DNA of 64,000 bases from Isoetes taiwanensis. Taxonomy: Eukaryota; Streptophyta; Lycopodiopsida; Isoetales; Isoetaceae. The DNA lies in NCBI GenBank assembly GCA_021234155.1, contig JAJEKV010000031.1:8322748-8386747 (forward strand), given 5' to 3'. The notes under the pieces are model-generated. The model did not search any database. It saw only the letters and a list, made by a program, of their open reading frames with translations, and was not told where the DNA came from. The position numbers were made by a program, and so were the translations under genes. Shown here one piece after another: positions 39,901 to 51,365 of this stretch (positions are counted from its first letter, which is position 1; each line of letters starts with the position of its first letter).

Positions 39901-42900
39901 AGGTTCTGCAATATATTAGAACTAGGAGAAATATTAAGTTGCAAATCTTGCATAGATAAATATTGTGATGACATGTGATCACGTCAATAGTGGTAAAGGA
40001 TATGCATGTAAACAAGTTGTTGAAAAATCTGGTTGTATGGTCCAGACTTATTAATGAGATAGCAACCTAGACTTCATGCAGAATTTATGAGATGCTGGCA
40101 ACATGATACTTGATATGAGCAGCATATGTTCAAAAATACTTGAGGACTCAAATTAAAATACCAACCTAAGGCTTGATCCTGAGTTGGGCCTTTATGAGAG
40201 ATTCATGGCAACATGACATTCGATAAAAGCACCCCGATGTAAGAGGTGCAAAAATATGTGAGGACTCTTAATCAGTTGCGTAACTCTTCAAGGAGGTATT
40301 TCATTTCTGGCCAAGACTGCCCTTCAGTCCACCAGGGTTCCATACAGCTTACCTTTGCTTTGAAGTTTGCATGAGACTATTAGGCTGAAATCTTATTCTA
40401 CTTTCTCTATTTTCAAGTTTACTTTATCTTGAGTTAGATTCTGCCGAGACCGTGCAGCCTTCCGATGTTGTCACAAAAAACGGATTAGAGATTGGGCACC
40501 ATTTGGACCCCTATATCCTTGGCAAACTTGGCTCCACATTCCATCTGCACACCAGTATGACAGATTCGTTCCTATGGATTTTCAGGCAAAATGGTCTGTT
40601 CAGGCGCTTCGAATTCTTTGGAAACCATATAAAACCACAAGCTTGTGGATCAGTTTCTATTCAGTCTTTAAAATCATAATTCATTTATTCTCTGGCTAGA
40701 ACTGCTGTACGAGAGCATTCTCCAGCTAGAAATGCTATATGAAAGCAAGTTCTCATGGATTTCACGGACTCATTTGGGTCATTGTTACTAGGGAAAATGG
40801 TGAAATGGCGAGTCCTACAGCCAGTCTAGCTTGCATCAAGTCAAACAAAATGTTGGTAGCTATAGCAAGCCTTCTGGAAAGGATAAACTCATCTACTTGC
40901 ACCCTTTTTCCAAATTCTATGACATAAATGAGGCTTGATGTGCATCCTTAGAGTTAGTTTTGTTTTTCTAGACAAGAAGCCATAAGCAATACGATGTAAA
41001 AGCCAAGCAAAGCAAAGTAATGAGTTGTGTTTATTGCTGATAGGAATGCATTGCATGGCTTCAACATCTCTTCCTTGATTCAGTGCTTTCTCAGTTTGCT
41101 CTTTCTTCTGTGGTTTTACTTTATTATTCGTATATTGGCCTTCGACTGTGGTTTTACTTTATTATCGTTTTAGAATGGCATTCAAGTTTGTGCCTTCTAT
41201 AACTCATAAACTGTGGCCACCGAGACAACAACTGTAAGGTGCCATATGCATGTTGGTGTTACTTGACCTGAATCTTTTAGTGTGTATGATGAACAATCAT
41301 TCAACTAAGACTTTATTTGTAAACTGGCATGAGCATGCAGGTAAGTGCACTGACAGGTAAAAATGTTGATACTTTGCTGGAGACAGTTATGCTGGTATCA
41401 GAGGTACGTTATCCTTGTGATAATGCATAGTGCTTTTAAATATTTGTACCAAATTGAACCTCTTTCTCTCGATCAAAGCTTCAAGATCTGAAGGCAAACC
41501 CCAACCGCAGTGCAAAAGGAACGATTATTGAAGCAAGCCTGGACAAGACAAAAGGTGCACTTGCAACCTTTCTTGTCCAAACTGGTACGCTTAGAAAAGG
41601 CGATGTCATCCTTTGCGGCGATGCTTATGGAAAGGTTAGGAGAATCTAATTCATCCGATAATTGTTAATGTACCCATGCTTTACATTTGTGTTAGAATGA
41701 TTATAGGTGCGTGCAATGTTCGATGAAAGTGGAGCACAAGTTAGTGAAGCCAGTCCATCTTCACCAGTTCAGGTATCTCTAGACGTTTTAGAACATGTCA
41801 TTTTAATAATAGGTGATCTCCTGCTGATGTGGAAACTTATGGACCAGATATATACGGGCTGAGTGCTGCTTCCTTTTTTTTTTGTATCTTTCAGGTTATT
41901 GGTCTAAACAAGGTCCCAAGTGCTGGTGATGAATTTGAAATTTCTGAGTCTCTTGATGAAGCACGTGAAAAAGCAACAGCATATGCAGAAAACATGAGGG
42001 AAACACGACTTGCAGCTCAGGCTGGTGAGGGGAAGATTACATTAGTGTCACTCGCTTCTGCTGTATCAGCTGGGAAAGAGACTGGTGTTGAAACTCACCA
42101 ACTGAATGTTATCCTGAAAGTAGATGTTCAGGTAATCTCGAATGTGATAGAGTTATTTGGAAGCTAAAATAAGCTTTCTAATTTTATCTTTGCGATTGCT
42201 GATTTTCTTTAATTCTTTGTAGGCTAAAATAGCATCTGAGTGTTAGTTTGATCTTGCTTGTATTATTTATCTTAGTTCTTGCATCCCATGATCTGGTTGT
42301 CCGTCGCTAAGTGCAAATAGGATTTAACAATATTTATTGGTCCTTAATCCATTTCGTAATCTATTCAGGGCACAGTTGAAGCTATCAGAGAAGCATTGCA
42401 AGTACTACCACAAGAATCAGTCCAGTTGCGATTTCTTCTACAAGCGTCAGGTGACATTTCTGCCAGCGATATTGACCTTGCTATTGCCAGCGAGGCCATC
42501 GTTCTGGGCTTCAATGTTGGTATACAGCCCGGCGTACAAGCACATGCAGAAAGTGAGGGTGTGGAAGTCCGTTTGTATCGTGTAATATACGAATTGATAG
42601 ATGATATGCGGAAGGCCATGGAGGGATTACTGGAGCCTGTTGAGGTACTTCTATATGTCCTTCAAGTTGTTAGCATATTTATAATGGAATATGTCCTGAA
42701 TTATATTAAGCAATAACTTAAGGTTATTGTCTTGCTTTCTCTTTCCACTTTCACTCTGATAGCATTGGAAGCAATTATAACAGGAACAAGTAGCTATTGG
42801 CAACGCTGAAGTTCGAGCAGTATTTAGCAGTGGGAGTGGCAAGGCTGCTGGATGTATGGTGACTGAAGGCAAGCTTGTGAAAGGATGTGGTATTCAAGTT

Positions 42901-43216
42901 AGGCGCAACAAGAAGATTGTTTACAAAGGTTCATTGACATCATTAAGACGAGTAAAAGAGGTTGCAAAAGAGGTAATGCTTTTGTACCCATACATTTCTC
43001 AGTGAAAGAACTCCAAGTTACTATTTGGCTTCTCACCCTTGTACCTTCTTGCAGGTGGATGCAGGATTAGAATGTGGAGTTGTGGTAGAAGAGTTCAACG
43101 AGTGGGAGCAAGGAGATGTGATTGAAGCGTTCAACATTGTGTCCAGAAAGAAAACATTGGAAGATGCATCAGCTGATGTGAATGCTGTTATTGCAACCAC
43201 CAACGTTTCAAAATAG
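36995..43216 (+). CDS. FUG1: Plastid translation initiation factor IF-2 (12 exons)
   Basis: A GTPase that brings formyl-Met initiator tRNA to the 30S subunit in chloroplasts. Exons with GT-AG ends that keep frame: 36995-38812, 38894-38926, 39006-39119, 39203-39352, 39666-39764, 41341-41403, 41479-41634, 41707-41772, 41895-42131, 42369-42644, 42784-42972, 43055-43216; 1,120 residues. Residues 1-80 are Ser/Arg-rich and acid-poor, a likely transit peptide. About 110-500 are Pro/Lys/Gln-rich and low-complexity. The IF2-N helix ([20 protein letters not shown]) precedes the G domain: GHVDHGKTSL (G1, split by intron 1), [10 protein letters not shown] (G2), DTPGH (G3), NKID (G4), SALTGK (G5). Domains II, III ([14 protein letters not shown]) and C-terminal IV follow to the stop. 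No frameshift was seen. It is close to angiosperm cpIF2 in size (about 1,000 residues from memory). Confidence 0.96.
39765..41340 (+). other. Long intron 5 of the IF-2 gene (1,576 bp)
   Basis: It joins GGDVPMIP to VSALTGK. The other introns are 73-314 bp. No embedded gene or recognised transposon was seen; the frame at 40452-40679 has no motif. Confidence 0.75.
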
Positions 43217-43933
43217 CCATTCCCCCTGGCGGGGTCTCTGTATTAATAGTTCTGGCATTCAGAACGTTCATAATAGAAATCACTAATTATGTCAATGGTT
43301 TGCCAAAATAGAGTTTAGGTTGTTGGCTGGCAAAAAAAAAATCAGATTATGATTTTTTTTTTTCCAGAGTTGTACCTGCGCATAGGTGTGGAAAAAATGG
43401 TCAATGAAAACGAGGTGGTATGCTGGATTATTTATTTATCAAAATTTGGTTGGAGAATTTGCTAAAACCATTTGTAACTAGTTATGGTGCCCGGCATTGC
43501 CGGGCTTTACTAACAGTTTGAAGACGCGGTTGCCTCGTTGTTACGCAGTGTGCCTTGGTGCAAGGAAGGGTAATATAGAGGAACTGTATAAGATTCACTG
43601 GTAAAGATAAAAGACCTTTGTTCCAAAAATTACGAATTTGACCTTAGATGATGTACTGTAGATATGTGATACTACTTTGTGTACTTTTACTAAAATGAAT
43701 TTAGAAAGAGGCATTGTCGTCGGGCTTTATCAACCTAGAGGGCCTAGAGGAATTTTTACTGCAATGTGGAAGCAACAATAGTTATAATTGAAGTTGTGTA
43801 TGTTTCTCTTTGGTTTAGAGGGAGATAGCGGCATCACCACCTATGATTTTATTTTGAATGAGTAGATCTTGATGGTTGTGGACAATGAGTATGGTAAAAG
43901 CGGACGTGTTGTGTTCTATTTGCAAAATTTGAA
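43217..43933. other. 3' flank of the IF-2 gene
   Basis: AT-rich, with A and T runs (43335, 43362) and a compact hairpin CCCGGCATTGCCGGG at about 43491-43505, followed by CTTTACTAAC. Possible small-element terminus, otherwise nothing. Confidence 0.4.
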
Positions 43934-44096
43934 ATGGGATTGGCATATGAATGGAAAAAAGGTAATGGTAGAATTGGATTTAATTTGCAATGGGATTGGC
44001 ATATGAATGGAAAAAAGGTAATGGTAGAATTGGATTTAATTTGCAATGGGATTGGCATATGAATGGAAAAAAGGTAATGGTAGAATTGGATTTAAT
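43934..44096. repeat. Three tandem copies of a 56-bp unit
   Basis: The unit 'atgggattggcatatgaatgg...attggatttaatt' starts at 43934, 43990 and 44046 with almost no differences, so the expansion is recent. Confidence 0.92.
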
Positions 44097-45535
44097 TGTT
44101 TACTTATTTCGTGTAAATGTTTTTTGGAGGGAGTATCTTATGATTAATTTATCGCGGCGGCCAAGGCTGCCGTGAACATTTCTTTGGTCTTGGATTTGTG
44201 AAAAATACTTGGTGCATATCCAACACTTTCTATATTCAACATCTTTATTGATGAGCTTGGCACTGAAGCTTCTCCAAAATCACGAAATATCCTTGTGTCA
44301 ATCCTCATCGCTGATGAAAAATGATCGACAAAACCACCTCATCCACACCAGCTACTTTTAATGCTTGGAACTGCACTAGAACACATAGTAGTCTTAAGAC
44401 TTTGACAATATTTAACCCTTAAAAACCAATAGAATCACCTAAGGAATTTTTTGAAATAGAAGAACTTTCTTATATTATTACCCTCCATAACCAAATTTGT
44501 CTAGCTTACAAAACTTTACAACTGAATACGAATTAACTGAAAATTAAATGAAAGCAAATCGATATAAAAGTATAACCTGGTGAAATATCATAGGCTTGTT
44601 GGCAACATGAATAAGAGGTTGCGAGCGAGTTCCAAATGCAAGGGGAGCACCCTTACTATCGTGTTCCTCTGCCTTGAAAATCTTACCACTCTTGCAAGAG
44701 ATATGATAGATATCCACTAGTCAAGAGATATGATATCAACTAGCCATCGTGTGGCAGAAGAGCGAAGATCCAGAAATGTTGAGATAGCCTGCTACTACTT
44801 ACGCGTTGGATGGCACAAACTCTCCGCAGCCAGAAAGACTACTTTTTAAAGACAGAAAATCTTAGACATAGATTGATCTTATACATTTTACACCGGAGCT
44901 ACTAACAAAAGAATCAAAGCCCCAAGAGGGCTTCCAGCTTTTATAGCCATGATCATGAAATAAGGCTGCCGATTTCTGGCCATTTTGACTTAGTATGGAA
45001 TAAGACATAAGTAAGAGGCATCCTTTAAGAAGCCCTAGTAGAAGGTGCCTATGCCTGTGCTTGTGCCTGTGCCGGAGTAGGGGTTGGTGCACAAATCCAG
45101 ACCATAAAATCTGAAAATCAAGGATAGAGGGGGCTGCAAACCAAAAACTAGTCGTTGTTGCATTTCCATTGTAGTTGCTGATTGCTAAAGAACATAAGGG
45201 AGATGAGATAGCAAATATTTTCAAGTTGAAATCAGTGGACCCCAACACCAAAGGCGATACCAAAGTTGAGACTTTGAGTAAGTTGCTCAAGCAAGTTGCA
45301 CGGCTCATTAAGGAGTTCCATGATTTGTTTCCAGAGAATTGACAGAATCATATTTTGAAGTAGTAGGAAACCAATGGGGATTTTGCTCATAGTTACGAAA
45401 GAACGGGGTTTAGCCGGTGGGAGAATGTACTGAGTTATTATAAGAAGACCCAGCTAGTAGAATCCAACTTTTAATGATTTAGTATAGATTGAGTCTGTGA
45501 TTTTATTGACACAACAAACAAAAAGGTCATTTAGC
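44097..45535. other. No recognised gene
   Basis: AT-rich. The minus-strand 148-codon frame (45308-44862) has no motif. 45190-45345 in the plus direction reads HKGDEIANIFKLKSVDPNTK and GDTKVETLSKLLKQVARLIK, possibly an exon or a pseudogene scrap of unknown family. Confidence 0.35.
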
Positions 45536-45880
45536 GACGTCTGTAGCGATGTCTGGGTCACGCCTATGCGACGTCTGGCTACATGACACAGACAGGACCC
45601 AGACGTCGCTAGAGACACGTCGCATGCGACGCGGTCCAGACATCGCATGTGACGCACACAGTCGTGATATATACGTGACCCAGACATCCTCACACACCTG
45701 ACCCACGTGACATGACCCAGACGTGACAATGATGTGACCATGCGACGTTTAGTAGACGTCACATGCGACGCTGACTAGACGTCGCATGTGTCTAAATATA
45801 TTTTAATATTAATTAAAATAAAAAAAATTAAATAAAATAAAAATAAAAATAAAAAATACTGGACATCGCATGCGATGTCA
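45536..45880. repeat. Cluster of GACGTC / GCATGC palindromes
   Basis: Repeated variants of GACGTCGCATGCGACGTC appear: ACGTCGCATGCGACG near 45618-45632, GACATCGCATGTGACG near 45648, GACGTCACATGCGACG near 45755, GACGTCGCATGTGTC near 45779, GACATCGCATGCGATGTC near 45863, along with many GACGTCTG half-sites. The composition (CpG-rich) is unlike the surrounding AT-rich DNA. Confidence 0.75.
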
Positions 45881-46786
45881 TGCACGAAATTAAAAAAAAA
45901 TAAAAAAAATTGAATGAATTGCATAGTTAATTACAATATTATGTACGAGAGGCAAAAGGCATGTCACCTATTTTGTAATTGAAAATGGTGTATTGTATTT
46001 CTATTTTTAAATAATTAGAAAAAGACTCGTATAGGGGAGTATCCACCCTTTTAGCCTATAGTATTTAAAATAGGATTGTAATCATGATCCTTGAAAGACG
46101 CTAACAAAAAGACTCGTTAAGGGAAGTATCCACCCTTTTAGCCTAGAGCTAATCTCTCTCAGACTCAGCGAAGTAGTCATCCGAGTAAGTGGTTTGAGGA
46201 CGCCTCTCATGATCATCTTGGGATCCATCATGCTCAGGTTCGAAACATATGATTTGTATCATGAGTTATGATCATAGACACATGTTCTAGAGGCATGTAA
46301 GAACACTTCATACAATTTTGAAGCTCAAGAAAATCGAAAAGCTCTTCAGCTTCTGGGAGTAAGGTCGTTTTCCAGCTGCTAGACATAATGTCATGGAATC
46401 TTGCTTCCGAGTCAACAAAGAAATAAAGATGTTGCCGAAGTCTTGCATTACCACATTAAGTGTTCTCTACAATATGTAGGCCTCTGCCAGATGCAAATAT
46501 TTGTAACCATCTAATATTGATTGCGCCAAAAAGTTGTCTACATTGGAAACATCATATCGAATAAAGCTCATATTTCAAACGAATAGTAGAAAGCAAACTA
46601 ACTTTATTAATAATATCAAACATGGCTATAGGGGCTCAAACTGCTAACCAAACATAAAAAAGAAAAGGATTTTGAAGAGCATGCTAAGTTGACCTACCCT
46701 AGTAAAAAGTAACTACTGCTCGAGACTCAGGAACAGAAGCTACAGAGGAATAAGTAAACTCACATGGCTCAAAATAAGAAGAGGCA
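45881..46786. other. No recognised gene; short duplication
   Basis: A roughly 45-bp block 'aaaaagactcgt...gtatccacccttttagcct' occurs at 46019-46063 and 46107-46147. Otherwise noncoding. Confidence 0.45.
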
Positions 46787-47760
46787 GTGCACCTGCCATT
46801 AGTGCTAGTGCTTGGGAGAGCTTGGAGCGGGTGCAAAAGCCTCGGAGTTAAAACAACAGTGCCCTATGCTATTCTTTTACAAGAGACAGGTTTTTGGCCT
46901 CTTCAACATTCTGCCATGAAGCGCCATCTCCACTATATCTGCAAGGTGCACCATATGGATGATGTTAGGTATCCTGTTCTTACACTTGCCTTGGCTGAAT
47001 CTCCTCAGCGTTTGAAACGATGTTGGAAAGAGCATTGCACTACATGGTTTGCCCGTTGGGCTGTGCAACCAAAGCACTGCCTGATGATTGCCAGTTCTGA
47101 TCCTGAGCTTTTGCAACAATATCTCAATGGTCGTTTTTCTCAAAAGATATGGGACGCAGTTACTTTGGCCCAAGTGAAAACTGGTCATTATCATGCACAC
47201 ATAAATCCCACCTTGGCACCAGGGCCCCAAGCTTATTTGCTTGCTTCATTGTCTAGGAAAAAGCTTGTAGCTATTGCATCAATTCGCACGGGGTCCCACA
47301 AGCTACGGATTGAGACAGGTAGATGGGAGCGGCCGCAATTGCCGCGAGAAGCGAGACTATGTGCCTGTTGCCAGTTACAGGTTATTGAAGATGAAAGCCA
47401 TACTCTTCTGAGTTGCCCTGCTTTTGAGATAGTCCGGAATCATTTTTTGACCTTAGCATTCCATTCCACGCTTCCACAACTTCTCAGAGCACCATCTATG
47501 CATGACTTGGCATTATACATACTTGAGGTTCTAGATAAACGTCTGCAATTACTGAGACCCAGTAGTCATTATCTCTGTTTGTCTAGTATCATCATTACTG
47601 TAAAGGTTTTTCCCTTGAAAACCTTTCGAGGCAGGGGTTTTTTAATCCTAGTAGTAATGATTGTACTAGCCCATTGTACGGGTCCCATGACCTATTGGTC
47701 TCCGTGGACGTTAAAAAAACTATTCTATTCTATTCTATGCTATTCTATTCTCCATGTGAA
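46787..47760 (+). mobile_element. LINE 3' end (ORF2 C-terminus, 3' UTR and tail)
   Basis: A 337-codon frame (46787-47800) covers the C-terminal part of a LINE ORF2. It contains WKEHCTTWFARWAVQPKH, TGHYHAHINPTLAPGPQ and a zinc-binding tail RLCACCQLQVIEDESHTLLSC with the HtlLsCPaF pattern, also seen at 8447-8585. The frame has no stop through this part. The coding sequence probably ends before 47600, where the shared 3' UTR begins (GGTTTTTCCCTTGAAAACC, GGGGTTTTTTAATCC), ending in a 'ttctattctattctatgc' tail (47724-47750). The RT and endonuclease regions are missing. The first codon given by the frame is not a real start. Confidence 0.85.
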
Positions 47761-49042
47761 GTTAAAAAATCTTCCCCAGAATTTGAGCACCAGAACATAG
47801 AATAATCCAAACATATATACCTACAAATAGGCTCTAGATAAACTAAAATGACATTTGTTTAAGTGTTTAAAGTAGAACTAAAGATAGAAAGTACAATGTC
47901 AGTCCCTGCCCTCACTATGCCTAGTATGGTTACGGACCTATTCAGATAATAAACTAAAGATAGGAAGTGCAATGTCAGTCCCTGCCCTCACTTGATATGC
48001 CTAATGTGGTTAATGAAAAACTCAGAAAATGAGCTTACTTGGGGGCAAGAATTCCACTAATTATCAACTTCAGAGCAAACACAACAACATACGTCAAATG
48101 TTAGCAAAACCTAAGAATGTGGGATATGCAAAAACCAGGCACCTTAATACATTTCTCTGAACTTCTGATGAACTGGATACAGGTTTAGAACTATATAATC
48201 TTGATGCATCGTCACAAATGGCCTACTAGTGGCATGCTTTTAAGAAGTTCTCTCCCACCATGTTTACTCTCCCCCCATACTGCCATGAATGGTCTGATGT
48301 ACAAAAATTAAGCTAGTGCGCACAATATCCAATCACAAATTACAAAAATTAGTGTATGCTCTATTAGAAAGGTGGTTCCTAGAATGGGAGAATGCAATTT
48401 TCAACTAAACCTGGTAATCTCTGCGCTAGAGATAATCATGAATAAGAACCCAACTACGATAAAGGCATGAACTCCTTGATGACATCGTATGCCATGCGGC
48501 CACTACTTATGATTCAATAGATTAATACTTAGCAGACAGCATATGCAAAAGCAAAAAATGAAAAAGGAAAGTTATAATTGAACCAACAGGCCAGATGGGA
48601 TGGGCAAAGTCTACATACTCTTAAGCACGTTCATTGAACATAAAAGCAAATGGCAAGAAGAAAATCCTTAACTTGGAATCACGTAATTGCTAACAACTTG
48701 CAATCCACATAGTTAAGTAGAGCCATTATTGAATCCATTTTACTGATCAGAAATTCCATTACTCAGAATGTTAGAACACAATAAAAGGCCACCATAAAGA
48801 ATAGAATACAAAGGAATAAATGTAAAATGCATACCCATTGCCAATACTGAATGTGAGAAGATTTATGAGTCATCTACAGTTGCTAGGAAGAGCCTCTAGA
48901 TGCATCTATTGAATGCTTACATCTATTATCTATTCCAAATCATCCGACTAATCTTGCACAGGATCCTGCAGACAATAATAGGGGTTTTCAGAGCATTTCA
49001 AGCGATGGCAGGCTAAGAAATCCTCACAATCATTACATATTC
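47761..49042. other. No recognised gene; one short direct duplication
   Basis: 'aactaaagata(g)gaaagt(a/g)caatgtcagtccctgccctcact' occurs at about 47876-47920 and 47953-47993. The rest is AT-rich intergenic DNA. Confidence 0.5.
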
Positions 49043-49260
49043 TAAACGAGGTGCACCCTGGACTACCGCAGTCATTGGATTCCTCGATCCTACGACCCAG
49101 ATCATATGTTACCTCTGGGCACCTCTCGTTTCGCTTATATATGATTTTGAAATATGAAATATGATTTCCCCTAAGGTTTTGAGGGAATATCGAACCTCTA
49201 TACGGCTTTGCCTAAGATTTTAGAATATGAAATACGGGGGCTTGAACCTCTACCAAAATA
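49043..49260. repeat. 220-bp repeat, copy 1
   Basis: Block from 'acatattctaaacgaggtgc' through 'tatcgaacctctatacggct' and 'gattttagaatatgaaatac' to 'cttgaacctctaccaaaata'. Copies 2 and 3 are at 51119-51365 (rearranged) and 53195-53408. Confidence 0.82.
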
Positions 49261-49437
49261 TGTAGCACAATAACAGGGGGTTACTTTTAGATTTTTATAT
49301 ACTTTTTCACATGGTTTTTCTATGATTTCGTTGTTGTATTCGTTGAGGTGTACTAAATAGTATTTCTAGAGTGCACCCTTTATGGGCCGTTGATTTTCGT
49401 TGGTTGGAACAATCCGAGGGTTGTTGTCTTTCTCTGC

Positions 49438-49615
49438 ATGTGTTTGTGCATGAACACTGCGCATGTGTATGCATGTGCATGTGCACATGCATGTGCATGT
49501 GTGTGCATGTGCATGTTCATGTGCATGTGCATGTATATGCATGTGCATGTGTATTGTGCATGTGCAAGTGCAAGTGCAAGTGCATGTGTGCATGTGTGTG
49601 CATATGCATGTGTAC
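49438..49615. repeat. TGCATG-rich hexanucleotide microsatellite
   Basis: About 180 bp of GTGCAT/TGCATG repeats with interruptions, including a GTGCAA run (49562-49583). Open frames on both strands here are Cys/Met/His-rich artefacts. Confidence 0.95.
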
Positions 49616-50456
49616 TTGCCCTCTTGGATTCTTATTGCCGGAGTGGATTTTACTACCACGAGATGGATGTTTTGCTCACACTTACAAAGGTATTTGTTTT
49701 TAATGTTTCTTGATTAGCATAATGTTTTTTTTTACAAGGTATTGGTTTCCCCGATTCTACAATGTAGTGCTGCAAAACCCCTTTTTTTTTTTCCCTAAGA
49801 TTTGCTGCAGATTCAAGTTTAGGCCCTCTGTTTGCTTCCAACTCTTGGATATTCACGGGCTGCGGATTGTTCATAGCAGCCAGACCTTTAGCTTCAATCA
49901 ACAAACGGATTCTTATGCACACAATAGGCGGGATTATTCCACCCTTTTCCATGTCACGCTTGATCAGGTCAAGCGGTGGCCACAAGAATGCATTTATATT
50001 GTAGGTTTGGAACTTTAATCGAACCATAAGGTGAATCATGCATTACCTTTAAGCTAGAGATGGCATCCAAAATCATATGGATTGATAAACAATGGTGTCA
50101 TTGTGAAAGAGAAATAGTTGTAGCGGAAGTAACAATATGTGGCATAATAACAAGGGGTTTTCTTTGTGTTGCAAACTTTATGACTTTCAGAATAATGGGA
50201 TCAATCTGCTCTATCTTTATGGTAACTTTTACTTATGTTCTATTTGTTTTATTGTGATCAAATTCAAAAGCTACAGGTGATGAAAGCCTCAAATGAATTC
50301 TAGTTTTTTTCTGGTTGAATTCTAAATTTTTTTGTCACACTGGGGGGGGTGACGTCTCTAAGGCCCCGAAGGGGCCAAAAATTTTTTTTTACAACACAAA
50401 CCATTAATATCTAACATATAAAAATTAAATCCCCCAACACATAACAACCACCACAT
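49616..50456. other. No recognised gene
   Basis: The minus-strand frame 50039-49653 and plus frame 49710-50018 overlap and lack motifs. A G-run with GGGGTGACGTC and a GGCCCCgaaGGGGCC hairpin lies at 50343-50377. Confidence 0.35.
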
Positions 50457-50942
50457 AACAACCATTGACATTAACAACCAACACATAACTACCATTGACA
50501 TTAATTAACACAACCATTGGGTCCAACACATTTAAATTAAAATCCCCCTTAAACCCCCTTTGGTTTGGGTGCATATTCACACGGGGGTGGCGTGGGGCGA
50601 GCGAGAGCCCTCATAATTGTATTTTGCACGTACGAAATCAACACCATATAGTATTCCGCTTGAAGTCTTATAGTATTTTGCGAATCTTGTTATACAGTAT
50701 AGCAAATTTTATACTTGCATACCCCACAAACGAGGAACTTTACGTACGGTATAGATTAAGGAATAAGGGGTGAATATGCCTATCCAACAGCTCTCGTTGA
50801 CCGGAGTCACCCCCCGTGTGAATATGCACCCAAACCAAAGGGGGTTTAAGGGGGATTTTAATTTAAATGTGTTGGACCCAATGGTTGTGTTAATTAATGT
50901 CAATGGTAGTTATGTGTTGGTTGTTAATGTCAATGGTTGTCC
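50457..50942. mobile_element. Fold-back (long inverted repeat) element
   Basis: Left arm 50457-50590 and right arm 50804-50942 are near-exact reverse complements around a 213-bp centre. For example 'cattgggtccaacacattta' is on the left and its complement on the right near 50860-50885. The same 31-residue translation appears on opposite strands as a result. No transposase is present; it is probably a non-autonomous MITE or fold-back element. Each arm itself contains a 'ttgacattaa' repeat. Confidence 0.85.
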
Positions 50943-51365
50943 TAATAAGACTACCTTAACTAATGTACCCAGTGAGCTAATGTAATTATTTTTTATCCTG
51001 AATCTATGTTTTTTTTTTATAACAACCCATTCAATTGTTTTAGGGATATATGGTCTATGGTTTCAGGAATTGTTATTTTTACATCCATATCAAATCCCTC
51101 TGAAACCCCCTGTTATTTTGCTACATATTCTAAACGAGGTGCACCCTGGACTACCACAGTCATTGGATTCGTCGATCCTACGACCCAGATCGTATGTTGG
51201 GACCTCTGGGCACCTCTCTTTCGCTTATAGTCATTTATGATTGGAGGCGCCTATGATTTTGAAATATGATTGAGGGAATATCGAACCTCTATACGGCTTT
51301 GCCTAAGATTTTAGAATATGAAATACGTTGCTACATATTCTAAACGAGGTGCACCCTGGACTACC
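50943..51365. repeat. Duplicated block including 220-bp repeat, copy 2
   Basis: 50943-51130 ('aataagactacc...caatgtacccagtgagctaatgtaa...gctacatattc') recurs at 53418-53605. 51119-51365 repeats the 49043 block, with its end duplicated again at 51327-51362. Confidence 0.82.

Noticed and set aside
49366-49717. Cys/Met/His-rich small proteins (metal-binding like)
   Set aside because: They are the hexanucleotide microsatellite read in several frames and both strands.
50495-50903. Two proteins with the same N-terminal 31 residues on opposite strands
   Set aside because: Explained by the inverted arms of the fold-back element.
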